A stretch of DNA of 64,000 bases from Triglochin maritima (taxonomy: Eukaryota; Streptophyta; Magnoliopsida; Alismatales; Juncaginaceae): positions 11,008,501 through 11,072,500 of the forward strand of contig OY821775.1 of NCBI GenBank assembly GCA_963682175.1, in the 5' to 3' direction. The translations under genes were made by a program, and so were the position numbers. Positions 11,842 to 23,945 of this stretch are shown in pieces (position 1 is the stretch's first letter; every line of letters begins with the position of its first letter). The notes under the pieces are model-generated. The model was not told where the DNA came from and did no database searches. It worked only from the letters and a program-made list of their open reading frames with translations.

Positions 11842-11856
11842 CGTGCTCTGATACCA
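11842..11856 (-). other. Primer-binding site of the copia element
   Basis: Directly inside the 5' LTR, the minus strand reads TGGTATCAGAGC, the standard plant copia primer site for the 3' end of initiator methionine tRNA. It sets the transcription direction of the element as leftward. Confidence 0.93.
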
Positions 11857-12090
11857 TGTAGAAAAGGACGGGTTTTGAGGAAGAAGAATAGTTTTTGTAT
11901 GTTATTGTTTCTAATTTGAAAATACAAACATGTGAGTATATATACATGGTACAGACATTTAGCCGTTTGGAGGAGCGTTGCCTTTTATGTTTATTTCCTT
12001 TGATTGTAATGGAAGGTTGCCATTAGGGAAGATCTTGGGTGAGCTGTGATGATTCTGAGCTCAACGGTCATATAGCCTCTGTTTTTAACA
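11857..12090 (-). repeat. copia 5' LTR
   Basis: The right-hand 234-bp LTR is 233/234 identical to 7176-7409 by direct reading. It is followed by the target duplication ATGGC at 12091-12095. Confidence 0.98.
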
Positions 12091-13515
12091 ATGGCTACAT
12101 ATGGTCAAGAAGTTTACCCTTTATTTGTAATAATATCACTTGAAAACAAATACATCTTGTCTTCTCCAATATTCATGTTTCTCCAATATTTTAAAAAACC
12201 CATTATTGATGCAAATCCACAAAGTACAATATCATATGTTTTCCCGAATTTCGGCCAAAATTACAAAATTTTGGAGACATCTACTAATATAGTGTCACAT
12301 TTTCAAAACAAACCTAAGCCAGTGAAGTCTTGCAACTTCGGTAATTTGTCAGTACATGATCTTTCCAAAATCCAGGCATAGTCACTTCAAAGCATTTTCT
12401 TACTATTCTAAACACGTTAGTTGCTGCAAGCCGCTTTTTCCATCAAGTTCCCATCTTGTTCAGGAACCCCAACCATGTTTCGATAAAGATTTGGTGTCCT
12501 ATGATTATTTGATAAATCATATCCATGATCCAACCTCTCACTCAATTTACATCAAAATTAAGCAGAGAATCAATCGAACATATCAACTCACCAAATCTCA
12601 TAAAGAAGTTAGCTCAGACTACAATCCTCACACATATATAACATAAAAGTAGACAACCAAAATACAACCATAACCTTTTCTACTGTTAGAAAATATAAAG
12701 TCAAGTAGAAAATTCTACATTATCTGAATGGACAACCAAAAATTATCTATACCCAGCAGATGAAGTAAAGGTAACATTACCTTGGAGATATGGACCCCAA
12801 GATTGTGATGAACACCAGCACATTCAATACATACCAAAAAATTGTCAAAATCAGATAAACTACTAAATGAACTGTTCTAACTTAGTCTGATGGTTGCCAC
12901 TAATAGTAGGACTCAAAGGAAGAGGCTGAACAAAATGACAACAATAGCAAGGATAGAGTGAATAACCAAGATTATATATGAAATTATGAATCTTTCTAAA
13001 AGGCAAAAGATCCTAGAAGTAAACTTTTCAGGAACCTCCGAGTTCAGTAGCGAAGCAATCACTCATGTTATTTTTTCAATCCAATCCATATGATCCATAG
13101 CACTCTCAGGCACAAATTAACACGAATTGCTTCACAGAATCTCAGGAAGGTGAGAGAACTACCTTTGGAGAAACGAGGGGCTTCGGAAGAAGGATGTCGC
13201 TGGAGTTCGATGCCGAAGAGGTTGGGGTTCGCCGGCTACGAGGTTGGTGGTTGGTTAGGTTTGGTCGGACTTCGGAGGTAAACCAAACCGACGAGGAACT
13301 GAGGAGGCGACTGACGAGGAACCGAGGAGGCGAGGAGATGGGGAGGAGATCGGATTTAGGGAGGAGGAGAGGATTGGGTTTGGGTTTTTTGGTCGGCTCG
13401 GAATTGGGATGATTTGTTTTTTTTTTAGGGGGGGGGGGGGGGGTGGGGATGTCGAAAATCTGGGTGGGGCAGGTGCCCCCAGCTGACCCCAACGTGCATC
13501 CGCCTCGCCCACTAC

Positions 13516-14035
13516 TATGGGGTTCTATTGACAAATTCACGAGATATAGGTATGATGTACAGAAATATCCAATTGTCGTTTCAATCTCTCTGAACCCATT
13601 ATCTTCAATATATAAAACACTCTCAAAAGTTACTAAAAATTGGTTGGTGATTGCAATAACCATCACGTCCAAAAAATATCGCCCAACTGGATTTTCAATT
13701 GTCATGTACTCAAGTTGTACAGACGGGTTTCCACAACGACAAATTAGCTAGGTTTAATGGTCCACGACACACCAACATATGAGGCAATCCTATTGTGACT
13801 TGGTTCAAGTGTTTTTAGCAACTACCGAGTATGTTTCAAATAAGATAGTCAATAATGATTGGGGGAGATTTAAATAAACAAGTGGGTATATTTAAACATT
13901 AGAACAATAATCCTACGAGTTAGTGGGTTTGTTTGCCGTTCGAAAAGCATAGTTGTTGTGATTTGTGAATGGTAACTACAAAAAATGTTGACGGTATTCC
14001 CACCCATGATGTCGTTACAGATTGAATCAGAGGTG
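13516..14035. repeat. Satellite units continuing right of the hAT insertion, one inverted
   Basis: The stretch 13520-13665, read on the minus strand, matches the satellite unit (AATCACC..., TTTTTAGTAACTTTTGAGAGTGTTT, GAGATTGAAACGAC). About 13785-14030 matches in the plus direction (CAAGTGTTTTTAGCAACTACCGAGT, AAACAAGTGGGTAT, TTCCCACCCATGATG). The array therefore contains both orientations. Homology is clear but diverged. Confidence 0.7.
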
Positions 14036-14489
14036 GTCTCATTGCCATTTTGGAGGTTTTTTAAATTTCAATTTTGATCAAGTCCGTGTGAAACCAGTTT
14101 CGACCGACTTATAGGTTAACTTTTTTTACGCTAAATATTTAAGCAACAAACTTAAACTCGTGCAAAACTATACCTTACCAATAGGATTTCAGTCTTTCAT
14201 TAAATATATTTCAGCAATGAACCCGAGTATTATGTGAAAAAAATAACGAAATAAATAATAGTTCTATTGAAGATAAGTATTGTCCTTCAAATCTAATAGA
14301 GTTTGAAAAATATATAATAGAGTTTAAAAGAAAATCAAAGCATTGTCTTATGGATCTCAAACTCTTTCTATAATATTCAGATTTAGGTACATAACAAGGA
14401 CAATCTCTCGAGAAAGCAAATGAAAAGCAACTTACAGCTGTTACTGGAACTGAATTCCCACCCAACACAAGCTAAGTTACTTTGTGACG
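14036..14489. other. AT-rich spacer without recognised feature
   Basis: No coding family, inverted ends or target duplication was recognised. Short open frames here have no family resemblance. Confidence 0.6.
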
Positions 14490-15275
14490 AGGCAAACAAA
14501 ATCCCTTTTACACACATCTTTGGAAAATCTTTTGTCCTAACAAGTTAAAAAAATCTTTGTTTGGTTAGCAACTAATAATAAATTGCTAACTAAAGACAAT
14601 CTAATTAAAAAGAAGGTGTTGGTAATCCCCACTTGCCCGATGTGTGGTCTTTATCCCAAATCGGTAGACCACTTATTTTATGAATGCAAATGAGCATCGA
14701 ACTTTTGGGATAAAGCAACTCCCTTAGATAGTTAGATCTAAACTTGGTTATCGAACAATAGGCAGACACCTTGAAGAGACATGGAGAAAAGAATCCAACA
14801 TACTTTGAGCATTAAAAAAGGTAGAACTTTGGCACTTGGTGAACAAGCAAATGAAGCAATTCCAATGAACTGGGATTTTGGGAACCCCCCTGCTCCTGCT
14901 GATCTGGACCAGGGAGTCACCATTAGAACCATTGTCATGGAGGTTAACAACGTTGACAATGAAGTGGTCAATCTGGTAGCCGCCTCTGGCGTGGCTCGTT
15001 GGGGGTGACGCATGAGTATTCATCTCTGCAGGCTATACATGGACTTCATGTCCTGCTGCTCCACTGTTTATCTTTAGTTTATGATAGAAACTCTTGTTTA
15101 ATATGTTTTAGCATTACGCTATGTCTGTTGCAACATCTTTTGGTTTTTGGAACTATCTTACTCTTGATGTAACCTCTTAAAGAGGAAACTGTCAATGTTG
15201 GTTCATGTCTTCAACCATGGATTATGACTAGAAGGTTTTTTATTTAATGCATTAAAACAACCTTCAAAAAAAACC
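14490..15275 (+). mobile_element. LINE 3' remnant with reverse-transcriptase zinc-binding domain
   Basis: Broken frames from about 14500 to 14730 give LWKSF-like, NLIKKKVLVIPTCPMCG and SVDHLFYECK. This is the zinc-binding domain (zf-RVT, CxxC ... HxxxxC) found at the C-terminus of plant LINE reverse transcriptases. A 75-codon open frame at 14781-15008 of unknown family and an AT-rich 3' UTR-like stretch follow. An A-rich tail near 15266-15273 fits a LINE 3' end. The 5' part is missing, as expected for 5'-truncated LINE copies. The right boundary is approximate. Confidence 0.6.
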
Positions 15276-15499
15276 AAAAGCTAAGTTCCCGCTCAAAGGT
15301 AATGGGAGAACACACTGGTCCAACTAAATATGACGTGTCATGTCACGTCCCCCACGCGTGAAAAACCGGGCGTTGCGAACTTCAGTTCGATTTTCGTCCT
15401 TTAAAGACAAAATATTATATGAACAACAAAACGTGGACACTGCCAAATATCACACACACAAAATCCCAGCAAAACCATAATCATATATCAAGATCAGGA

Positions 15500-17907
15500 T
15501 TAACTATTGAGGAACTGAGATAATGCCTTGTCTGCGTCGCTGTCATGAACGAGCAATGCCTCAACTACTTCTCCTGAAGGAAACCCCATTTCAACTAGAC
15601 GTCCATGACCCTTGACAAATTGTGCAACCTTCAAAATAAAACGCCAAAAAGAAGCTCATTATGAGTTTGATCATCATGCTATTAATAAAAAAACATGAAT
15701 ACAAGCTTTTATTGTATAACACAAATGCAATGCGACTTCATTAGTACAACCATTTCACTCCTGCATTGTTCATTCAGAAATTATCCTTTGACGAGGCACA
15801 ATGAGGAGATTGCCTTACAAAAGAAATTGGGATGTACCTTTTCAGGATTGCTCCCGTAATTCAGAATAGCGACCGACACAATTTCGTGACTTGTCTCAGA
15901 AGATTTGTTTTCTTCTGTAACTCTTGCAGATGCAGTATCACCATCTGAATCCTTCATATAAAGCAAAAGTGTTGTTAACTTACTCCATCACTAGCAGTGA
16001 CAATTCGTACATGAATGTGATGTATAATGAAACAATCAAATAAGGTGGGAATTCTAAAGGACTTACAAAATGATAATCTTCATATGACATATTGCTGCTT
16101 TCAGGGTTCATTGCTGCAGGGGGGGATTCAACAACCACATTGGAATCCTGCAAAAAAATTCCAAACAGATTGACAGACTTTTTGTGCCTAATGGTTGATA
16201 TAACTCGTCAGGGAAATTGGAGAACAAATAGTGTACCTCAGGTGGAGATGAATTTCTGTATGGTGGTGGTTCGTCTTCAACGACAAATGGGCTCCAAGAT
16301 TCTGATTCGGACAGAATCCTGTGCTCAAGATCGAAATTGAAGTTGAATACGGTTCGAGGAATGTCTGAGTTAATTGGGATCATTGGAGGCTGTCATTTGA
16401 TTTTCACAGTCATGAAAAAAATTCCCAAAGGCGAGCAAGACTAAGATCTTTACAAGTACATGTATACGTGAAGGCACACTCACATGTGGATTTCATAAAA
16501 TTGATAGTGATTTCTCAAATCTATAAGAACCTTATCTTCTACATATAACATAATATATTATCCTCAAGTAATAACAAAAATAATCTTAAGATAGGTTCAT
16601 CCATTTATGTGCTAACAAGAAAACTTATATGTCTTAACTTTGAAACAAGTCAACAAACATTGCAATAACATCGGAAATTGTAATGCACTACTATAAGATG
16701 ATGAAATTGGAGTACAGGGAACTGATATTAAACTTATAAGTTATAACTCAAATGATAGGTTAAGAATCCCACACTTCTAGAAGTTGGAGTTCATGAACAA
16801 CCAAATCCACCATAAACTAGAAACTTCTAGAATCATCTTTTATCAAACCATGCATTCATCATAAATGCAAAATCCAAACAGACAAATTGGACATGTCCTT
16901 ACACACTGCAATCAAAATGTTACAAAATCTTACTGGAGGAGTTAACCAGCATTCTCGCTTCATTGTAACCCTGATGCCAACTACTGCTGCCAAACAATAA
17001 AACATAACATCAAATTTTTTACATTGTCTTGCAAAAAAAACATCCCGTCCGCAAAACATCAATGCGAAGTTGTTTTGGGTATGGATCCATATTTTTATAA
17101 TAAATCTCATGAAGGTTTAACCCAAAGGCAATGTGGAATAATCAACTGGTCCTCTATTACAAGCACAATCACACTTTCATGCATGTGTTCAGTCTAGTAC
17201 TCGTATGCGACCGTGATGAAAAGGATTGGGATTCCCTATATCTACTTGAGGGTCAAGTTCATTAAATACATTTTCGATTTTTAACGTAATTGAAAATTCA
17301 AACCATATATTTGGATCTACGACGAAAGTTATTTATGCACAACGAAAATCGTAAAATTTAATAATAATTTCATATAAGATCAAGAGATCGAACAAATATA
17401 ATGCGTTCATTTTCATTTTTGTCTTGATCTTGTTGAAAACACATCTAATTTTATGATTTTCAAGATACATGGATAACTCGTTTCATAGATCAAAATATGT
17501 TGTTCGGATTTTCAATTATAATAAGAGTTGAAAGTATATCGACGAACCTATCAAGAAAACGGAGAGAATCCTAATTCCGATGAAACTAATCCAGCTTATT
17601 GAATTCTTACACGAAAACGTTGACAAGTTGAAATGGTTCTAACTGTTAGAAGGATCAAATCCCAGAAAAAAATTCCGCAGCTTATTTAGATTTGTTCCGT
17701 TAAACAATACAAAACGTAAATAAAAAAACAATTTTTTTTTTATAAAGTTCACGCCTTAGCCTTACATGATGATGCTTGGAATGGAACTTTGCGGAGGGGA
17801 GGAGTTGGCGCGGCGGAGGAGAAGGGTGTGGGTGCGTCGATCCGGGGGTAAAGGGAGGAGGTTGCGTGGGCGAGGGGAGGCTGTCGGATCCCATGGTTGT
17901 ACTCCAT
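15500..17907 (-). CDS. UBA-domain protein, six coding exons
   Basis: I join exons 17766-17907, 16934-16986, 16237-16389, 16067-16147, 15838-15951 and 15500-15628, all with GT donors and AG acceptors. They give 223 residues plus stop. The N-terminus (MEYNHGIRQPP...) is proline- and serine-rich and includes SLYPRIDAPTP. Exon 2 supplies GIRVTMKRECWLTPP, and exon 3 a conserved DIPRTVFNFNFDLEHRIL block. The last two exons encode VSVAILNYGSNPEK and an MGFPSGEVVEALLVHDSD helix bundle ending in DKALSQFLNS, a ubiquitin-associated (UBA) domain. Plant relatives share this order: low-complexity head, GIRV motif, FxFELER-like helix, then UBA-like repeats. UBA domains bind ubiquitin; the exact role is unknown to me. 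Start chosen at 17907 because homologs begin with an MDY/MEY-like sequence. Its first exon and upstream DNA were copied to 23033-25858. Confidence 0.88.
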
Positions 17908-18172
17908 CGACGGAGACGGCGATCGAGGGGGTTTGGGGTTGGAAGAATGGAAGTCGTCGGGATGGTTGCTTTGGTTGAAATCTCTTCTTTCAGTTTCCCA
18001 CCAAACCGACGACTTCTTCAAATGGCAATTGAGGAGGTGTTGGTCGTTAAGTAATCGGATGGTTGGTTGGATGACTGTTTTATTTAAGTATTTTTCGTTT
18101 TACTTGTAAATTTGTAATTGTTGGGTTTTATGAATTTTTCTTCCTAATAAAGTTCACCTTTAGAAGTGTAAT
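17608..18172. repeat. Segment B: exon 1 and promoter of the UBA gene, duplicated downstream
   Basis: From CACGAAAACGTTGACAAGTT to about CTAATAAAGTTC, this segment matches 23033-23423 plus 25687-25858. It covers the start of intron 1, exon 1 and about 265 bp upstream of the start codon. The upstream part is the likely promoter and 5' UTR of the minus-strand UBA gene. Confidence 0.88.
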
Positions 18173-18963
18173 TGGTTGATTAGAATAAAATTTTCTGAAA
18201 CGTTGAACTTTCTGTGTGTTGTTAATTGGAATTCATGTTCTTTGGATTGATAAAAAAAAGTAATTGGAATTCATAATGTAATTTATTCTAGTGTCTCGTG
18301 AATTCACCGGGAATTCTGGTTGTAAGAAATGCATTTCTAGCTGTAAGAAATACATTTTTCAGTATTTTTGTACCTCTCGATTCATTCTATGTGACCTTTG
18401 ATAGTTCACATCCTACTGTCCATGTATGGGTACTCTGATGGTTGTTAAATGAAGTTCAATGGATAAGAAAACAGTAACACTAAAGTACTTGTGGTGTTCA
18501 AACTAGTGGCCTTAAACTATCTATCTCCTTCTTGGTTTTTATTATCTAAATTTAGTTACTCAAAAAAGGATATGCGAATAGAAGGCTGGTCATTCAGAGT
18601 TTGGATTACAATCTTTTATGTGGACATAAAAGCAACCTTCCTTAGAAAAGAAGCATAAAAGAAGAGGGAGGCCTCCTGGTCCAGGAAGTCTGGAATGGTG
18701 TGAAAGATTGAATAGAAACATGGTAGTAACTAGACAAATATTGCTGAATGAAAGCATAAGAAACTAGAACTAAGAGCATTATAGAAGTGAGTGAATATTT
18801 CTTGCTCATCCAAAATTGTTGAAGTGTACTATATGCATAATACGACTACATTTTACCTTTGTTTATTTGAGTTCTTCTGTTAGGTGATAATAGTACAATG
18901 CCATTGTACTATTATGTAGTGCTGCAAGAGCATAATTGGACATTTCATCAGTGCATGCAAACT
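18173..18963. other. Intergenic DNA upstream of the UBA gene
   Basis: AT-rich with no recognised gene. One short frame near 18650-18777 includes KRRGRPPGPGS, which resembles an AT-hook, but it has no start codon and no recognisable surrounding domain. Confidence 0.55.
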
Positions 18964-18968
18964 AACAA

Positions 18969-20832
18969 TGTAACGTCCCGAAACAGCGGAAGAAATTTTT
19001 CAAATTTAAAACACAAACATACGACCGTCAACGGTCAACAAGGGCACGCTACTGGAAAAGTCAACAGAATATATATATAAAATATCTCCACGTGGAAGTC
19101 ATAATACAGAGTGTCAAAAGAGCGATTACATGTCTAATACATAACTACTGTAATCACTACCTCTACAAAAAAAGCTGAGAAGACAGGACCCGATCCCGGA
19201 GGCACTCCCCTCGGTCACCACCAACCTAAGACTGTCTGCTCCCTGAAAATGAAACATAAAATCTGCCTGAGTTCCCGAAAGGAACCCCGTATGCCAACAT
19301 CTCCTACATATACAGAAATACAGATGAAAATGCCAAGAATGCTCATGCAATGCAATCCGCCTCGGGCCCAATGAATGCCCCAACCGCTGTGGACCATCTC
19401 CCAGCCGCGCCAGGGTCATGGGAAACATCCCCCACCCTGCCAATCCAGGCCCACACGAGGGGGGTCGCCGCACTCATCTCCCAGCCGCACACAGGGGCAA
19501 AAGGGAGGCATCCCCCCTGCCAATCCAGGCCCACACGAGGAGGTCTCGGCTTTCCTCCACAGGGAAAGTGCATCCCCTTCCCCCACCAGGGAAGAAGGCA
19601 TCTACCACCCACACAGGCATCCCTCTGCCGCACCGGCATCCACGAGGGGTCCAACAGAAAATACGCTCTCGTCGTAGGTGAAATCCGTAGCTCCGAGGTC
19701 CGGTGATCGACCGTGGGCTCGGCAGCCGGTAGTCGCCTCTGCTCGACGTCACGTATGTGGATAAATCCACCAAGGAAAGATAATTCGACCCACCAGTCGA
19801 ACAAGGTCAAATCTAGCGGTCGACCGTTTGGAAGGTCTACGCTATACGTTTTATATACATATATATCCTGTCGGTCGAACCAGGGTCCGTTCAACCGATA
19901 AGGAAAACTGCATGAATCCTGCCCACTGCATTCGGTCGACCGAAACTCTTCCGGTCGACCGGATCAACAGGCACTTCACTACAGGAAATCTGCACGCGGT
20001 CGGTCGACCGGATTCAGAGCGGTCGACCGTTTAGATGGTCAACGCTCTTGACCGACTTTGCGCAGTTCGGTCGACCGAGACACACACTCGGTCGGCCGAA
20101 GGTCTGTCTACCCTATCTACTGGGATCGGTCGACCGAACAACCACCGGTCGACCGGACTAATATAACCCTTATAAAATATTCCCGCTAAAATTTGGCATA
20201 AACGGTCGACCGTCACACAGACGTCGTTCGACCGTTTTCGGGCAGCAAGTTATTTTTATAAAATATCGGTCGACCGAACCTCACACGGTCGACCGAAACA
20301 CTACAATATCGCACTGAACAGGCATCATTTAGACGCTGTTCGGTCGACCGAGACACACAACGGTCGACCGAACCAGTCGTCTTCAACCTTGGTTCAGTGG
20401 GGTTTTACCGGGGAAAACGGCACCAACGCCGCCCCCCTACACTCCCACACCTCTTGGGGAGTTACTATGAAGACTTGACATACCTTTCACCGTGAAGAAG
20501 ACGTGTGCGGCGAGCTCCTCCTCCTCCGGCGTCGCTTCTAGCTCCTTCTCCTTCTTTCCTCCGTTCCCAGCGCTCCTCCTTCGCTTGCGCCTTCACCACG
20601 TCGCCGGAGCTCCTCTCCTTCCTCCTCTGGTCGCCGGAATGCAAGAAGAATGGGTGAGTGTTGGGTGGAAAACGAAATGGAAACCAAAAGAGCAAAATGG
20701 GGTGAGATTTTGGTTTTTAAATAAGCAAAACCTAACACCTACCCCATACCCCCTCCATACCTTCACCCACTACACCCATCACTCCACTCCATACCTCCCT
20801 CACCCCCACTCTCTCTCTCACACGACTTTACA
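18969..20832 (+). mobile_element. Solo LTR, TGTAAC family, rich in CGGTCGACCG
   Basis: The element begins TGTAACGTCCCGAAACAGCG and ends ...CTTTACA. It is flanked by the 5-bp duplication AACAA at 18964-18968 and 20833-20837. At 1,864 bp with no internal coding region it is best read as a solo LTR. The related element at 49898-52039 lies in the opposite orientation, and a truncated copy starts at 22226. It shares CCCGTATGCCAA and CTGAGTTYCC stretches with both. Between 19818 and 20380 there are about 13 exact GGTCGACCG motifs plus near-variants. A CCAATCCAGGCCCACACGAG segment is repeated near 19440 and 19520. Open frames inside are compositional artefacts of GC-rich repeats. Confidence 0.93.
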
Positions 20833-20837
20833 AACAA

Positions 20838-21514
20838 TCTTAGTATCCTCTGCAGTAGCTCTGATTTCTAAGTACTAGGATTTCTCCCCTTTTTAACCTG
20901 TTGAGTGTAGATGCATTTAGGATTCCATTTTCTAGTAAAACTATGTAAATTCTGTCTTGTTCCCCCTAACCGAATTGGGATGGGCAATGTTTCGTCCTGG
21001 ATTAAGATTAAGAAAATGGGTCTTATGAAGTACTAACATCAGAAGGTTTTATGGTACCATATCAATATTGGATTGTGATGTGAACTCGGTAACTAGATGC
21101 TTTTTCAACTTTTTTCAAGCATCACATAATATTCCCAGAATGTGATAGGGATGTTTAGTTATAAGGTTTCTCTTTCGATATTCCTAGAATCGAAACAAAG
21201 ATGTGACCCTTTGATGACCAGGAGGATGCAGGAGTGTTGCTGTTATTACATCTAGGTGCATATTAACTGATGCTGGGAAAGTAGACAATTTTCCTTTGTC
21301 CATGTTGGTTAGGCTTCTTGTTCTTACCCTCAAACAGTTAGGGTAGCACGTCATGTGAAATTTGAATAAAATTACTGAACTGAACGATGTGGTATATCAC
21401 ATCATTCATGTGCACCGTGCACTGCGTATTGAGTGGCTCATTTTAAACACTTCAAGGCAGTGCCCTGAGATGCATTCACCGTCTTTATGCATGTACACCA
21501 ATGCAAGCACTTAC
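20838..21514. other. Unique spacer without recognised gene
   Basis: This is the right-hand continuation of the host DNA interrupted by the solo LTR. No coding family is recognised. It ends at the junction with the duplicated segment A near 21515. Confidence 0.6.
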
Positions 21515-22217
21515 AAATGTATTAGGGGTCCATGATGAAAACTGAAAAGCATTGAATCGAGGAACCAGATATTATGGATAGAAAGTTAGGTTTCCGATGG
21601 ATGATTTAGAGGAAAATCAGTGGCACTAAACTGAAGAGAATCTGTCAATTTATTCTTACGAGCAACGGTCTTGCGGATGTATTCTTTTCCCCTCATGCAA
21701 ATTAAAGTACATAATAGTAGAATCTCGGGTTTTAGATCTACTTTGTTTTTTGCTTTAGCTACTGATCGTCATCTGCTAAGAGAGGGAATTTAATTCACAC
21801 ATATAAGAATCCGTTGTAAATGAAGTTTAGGCAATCATATGAATTAAATTGCAAGTACATTCATATGCAAGTATACGAGTGGTTTTTGTTGTTGTGTGTG
21901 TTCAGTTTAACGTCGGTTCTTTTCTCTTGAGATGGTAGATAATCAACTCTACTAAACCCTTACCCACACCAATTTTTCAAGAATTTGTTTAATTTATCTG
22001 ATGGCATTTCGTATTAATGTTTCAAAGTTATAGATGTTTAAGATTAAATATTCCGATAGTGGTACATTAGAACATACTAACTACCTAGGATTTCAGTGAC
22101 AGGCTTTTTCAAAAGATTATTGGAATGCAACCTTGCAAATCGTAAGTATTTAGTGGAGTGGATTATCTACCATCCCAAAGAATCTCTGATAAACGTTTGG
22201 TTGCACTACTTGCATCT
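21515..22217. repeat. Segment A copy (duplicate of 111-797)
   Basis: Matches 111-797 along nearly its whole length with scattered single-base changes (for example CATTTTATT versus CAATTTATT). The few codons kept at its left end have lost one G, so the coding tail is not preserved. After TTGCATCT it continues with AGATCAAT and then an LTR. Confidence 0.92.
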
Positions 22218-22225
22218 AGATCAAT

Positions 22226-23032
22226 TGTAACATAACGAAACAGCGGAAAATTTAAAATTTATCATTGAAGATATCAGATATCATTAATCAAAAGACGGGA
22301 CTGTTGCTTCAAATAAAACAATCAAACGATACACCATATTACATTAGAGTTTGTCAAAAGCTACATGATTACATCAGATATAACAAAAAAGAAGTACAAG
22401 TAATCATGACGACCTCAATGGTCCGAAGTAGAGGATCGCAGTCCCAAAATGTGCGTGACCGCCGTCACCACCCAACTGGTACCACTGCGGTCCTGAAATA
22501 AAACATGCAACAAAAATGTCTGAGTTTCCATAAGGAAACCCCGTATGCCAAACTCACCTATATGAATGCAGTAGTACAAATGGACATATCATACTAGTAG
22601 CATGTCATGTCATCAACAGTAAGTAAAACAGTTTCTCCGAACGGGTAAAACAGGACATCGGTTTGACAATCATCATTGGATCTCCCTCGGAGACCTATCG
22701 TAGACACATACAGTCTAACGGAACAATATGTGACGCTCCATACACGCGACTATACTAATCATAGGGTTCGGCAATGAGCGCCTGCAAGGTCCACACCATG
22801 AGAAATAGATTTGTAACTATCGTGGTCAAACCACACCAACGGAGTCGTCGCTCGATTGATCCATCAATCATCTCATTGGGTGCTCAGCTGAGGAAATCAT
22901 AGCCGGAACAACATCGGCCCATCAAATATCATAACTGGAACAACGTCGGCCCATCATCGCCGGAACAACATCGACGGCATCACCAACACAACATCGAACA
23001 GCTCCGGACCGAAGTTTGCCCGATCATCATGC
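22226..23032 (+). mobile_element. Truncated LTR, TGTAAC family
   Basis: Starts TGTAACATAACGAAACAGCGG and shares the order of motifs with 18969-20832 and, in reverse, 49898-52039: GTCACCACCCAACTGG, GACCGCAGT-like, GAAACCCCGTATGCCAA. The right part has CCGGAACAACATCGGCCCATCA minisatellite units. It stops abruptly at 23032 where the duplicated UBA-gene segment begins. No right end or target duplication partner for TCAAT (22221-22225) was found, so it was cut by a deletion. Confidence 0.8.
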
Positions 23033-23689
23033 TCCACGAAAACGTTGACAAGTTGAAATGGTTCTAACTTCTTACTGTAAGCTGGATCAAATCCCAGCAA
23101 AATTTTTCGCACCTTATTTAGATTTGTTCCGTTTTTTAAAAACAATCAAAACGTCAAAAAAAACCAATTTCATTTTTTAAGTTCACGCCTTGGCCTTACA
23201 TGATGATGCTTGAGATGTAACTTTGCAGAGGGGAGGATGTGGCACGGCGGATGAGAAGGTTATGGGTGCATCAATTTGGGGGTAAAGGGAGGTCGCGTGG
23301 GCAAGGGGAGGGTGTCAGATCCCATGGTTGTACTCCATCGACGGAGACGGCGATCGAGGGGGTTTGGGGTTGGAAGAATGGAAGTCGTCGGGATGGTTGC
23401 TTTGGTTGAAACCTCTTCTTTCAGGGCACCCTTAACGGGGGTGCCCTGGTCGGGCGCCCGGGCGCACCCCCGTTAACGGGCAGGGCGCCCGTGGGGCGCC
23501 CGCCCGGGCGCGTGGCCGGGCGGTGGGCGTCCCGGGCGCCCAAGGGAGGGGGACACGTGTCCCCCTCCGATTGGTTTTTTTTAAATTTATTTAGTTTAGG
23601 TTTTGTTATTAATGGATTGGGTATTTGTTATAAATGTTGGGTAATAATTTTTTGTAAGTGATTAAAATTAAGAAATTTCCAGAACCAAT

Positions 23690-23850
23690 ACACTGTTTAA
23701 TCACGGGTGCAGTATTTAATCACGGGTGCACTATTTTCAATCACGCGTGCACTGTTTTCAATCACGCGTGCACTATTTGCAATCACGCGTGCACTTTAAT
23801 CACGCTTCCAAAGAGTAAACTGTGCAATCACGCGTGAACAGTGCAACAAA
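23690..23850. promoter_or_regulatory. Array of AATCACGCGTGCACT-like motifs upstream of the transposase
   Basis: About eight copies of a roughly 20-bp unit with core TCACGCGTG (some TCACGGGTG) lie just upstream of the transposase ATG at 23946. The same core (ACGCGTGA) is repeated upstream of ORF1 in H2. Binding by the Myb-like partner or by the transposase is an inference from this shared position. Confidence 0.7.
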
Positions 23851-23945
23851 TACATCCAAACCCTCCCAACTATAAATACATCTATCTATCTCCTGATTCC
23901 TCACATTTCCTTAACTTCTCAACTTGTTAACTTCTTCTCTCATCA

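Larger units (their letters stand above)
7176..12090 (-). mobile_element. Full-length Ty1/copia LTR retrotransposon (young)
   Basis: Two LTRs of 234 bp (7176-7409 and 11857-12090) differ at a single position. Both begin TGTAG and end TAACA and are flanked by the 5-bp duplication ATGGC (7171-7175 and 12091-12095). Read on the minus strand, the primer-binding site next to the 5' LTR is TGGTATCAGAGC, complementary to initiator tRNA-Met. The purine tract before the 3' LTR is TTGAGGGGGCG. The domain order gag, protease, integrase, reverse transcriptase, RNase H is that of Ty1/copia. The near-identical LTRs argue for recent insertion. The coding region carries one stop and two one-base deletions. 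Confidence 0.98.
6895..13507. mobile_element. Non-autonomous hAT element, split by a nested copia element
   Basis: The 8-bp sequence CCCACTAC occurs at 6887-6894 and again at 13508-13515, bracketing ends that read CATGGGCGGATC on the left and, in reverse complement, CGAGGCGGATG on the right. Eight-base target duplications with short GGCGGAT-type inverted ends are typical of hAT elements. Without the copia insertion and its duplicated 5 bp the element is about 1.7 kb. It has no hAT transposase. It does contain a GC-rich stretch at 13188-13400, rich in GAGGAACCGAGGAGGCGA-like repeats, and a G run at 13428-13443. It inserted into the satellite. Confidence 0.85.

Noticed and set aside
13142..13705. 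187-codon minus-strand frame
   Set aside because: It spans the poly-G run, the hAT end and the satellite, so it joins unrelated sequence.
18650..18777. AT-hook-like KRRGRPPGPGS frame
   Set aside because: No start codon, no other domain, and a single short motif can arise by chance.
19343..19894. A 183-codon minus-strand frame and overlapping plus-strand frames
   Set aside because: They lie wholly inside a solo LTR, overlap on both strands and consist of GC-rich repeats.
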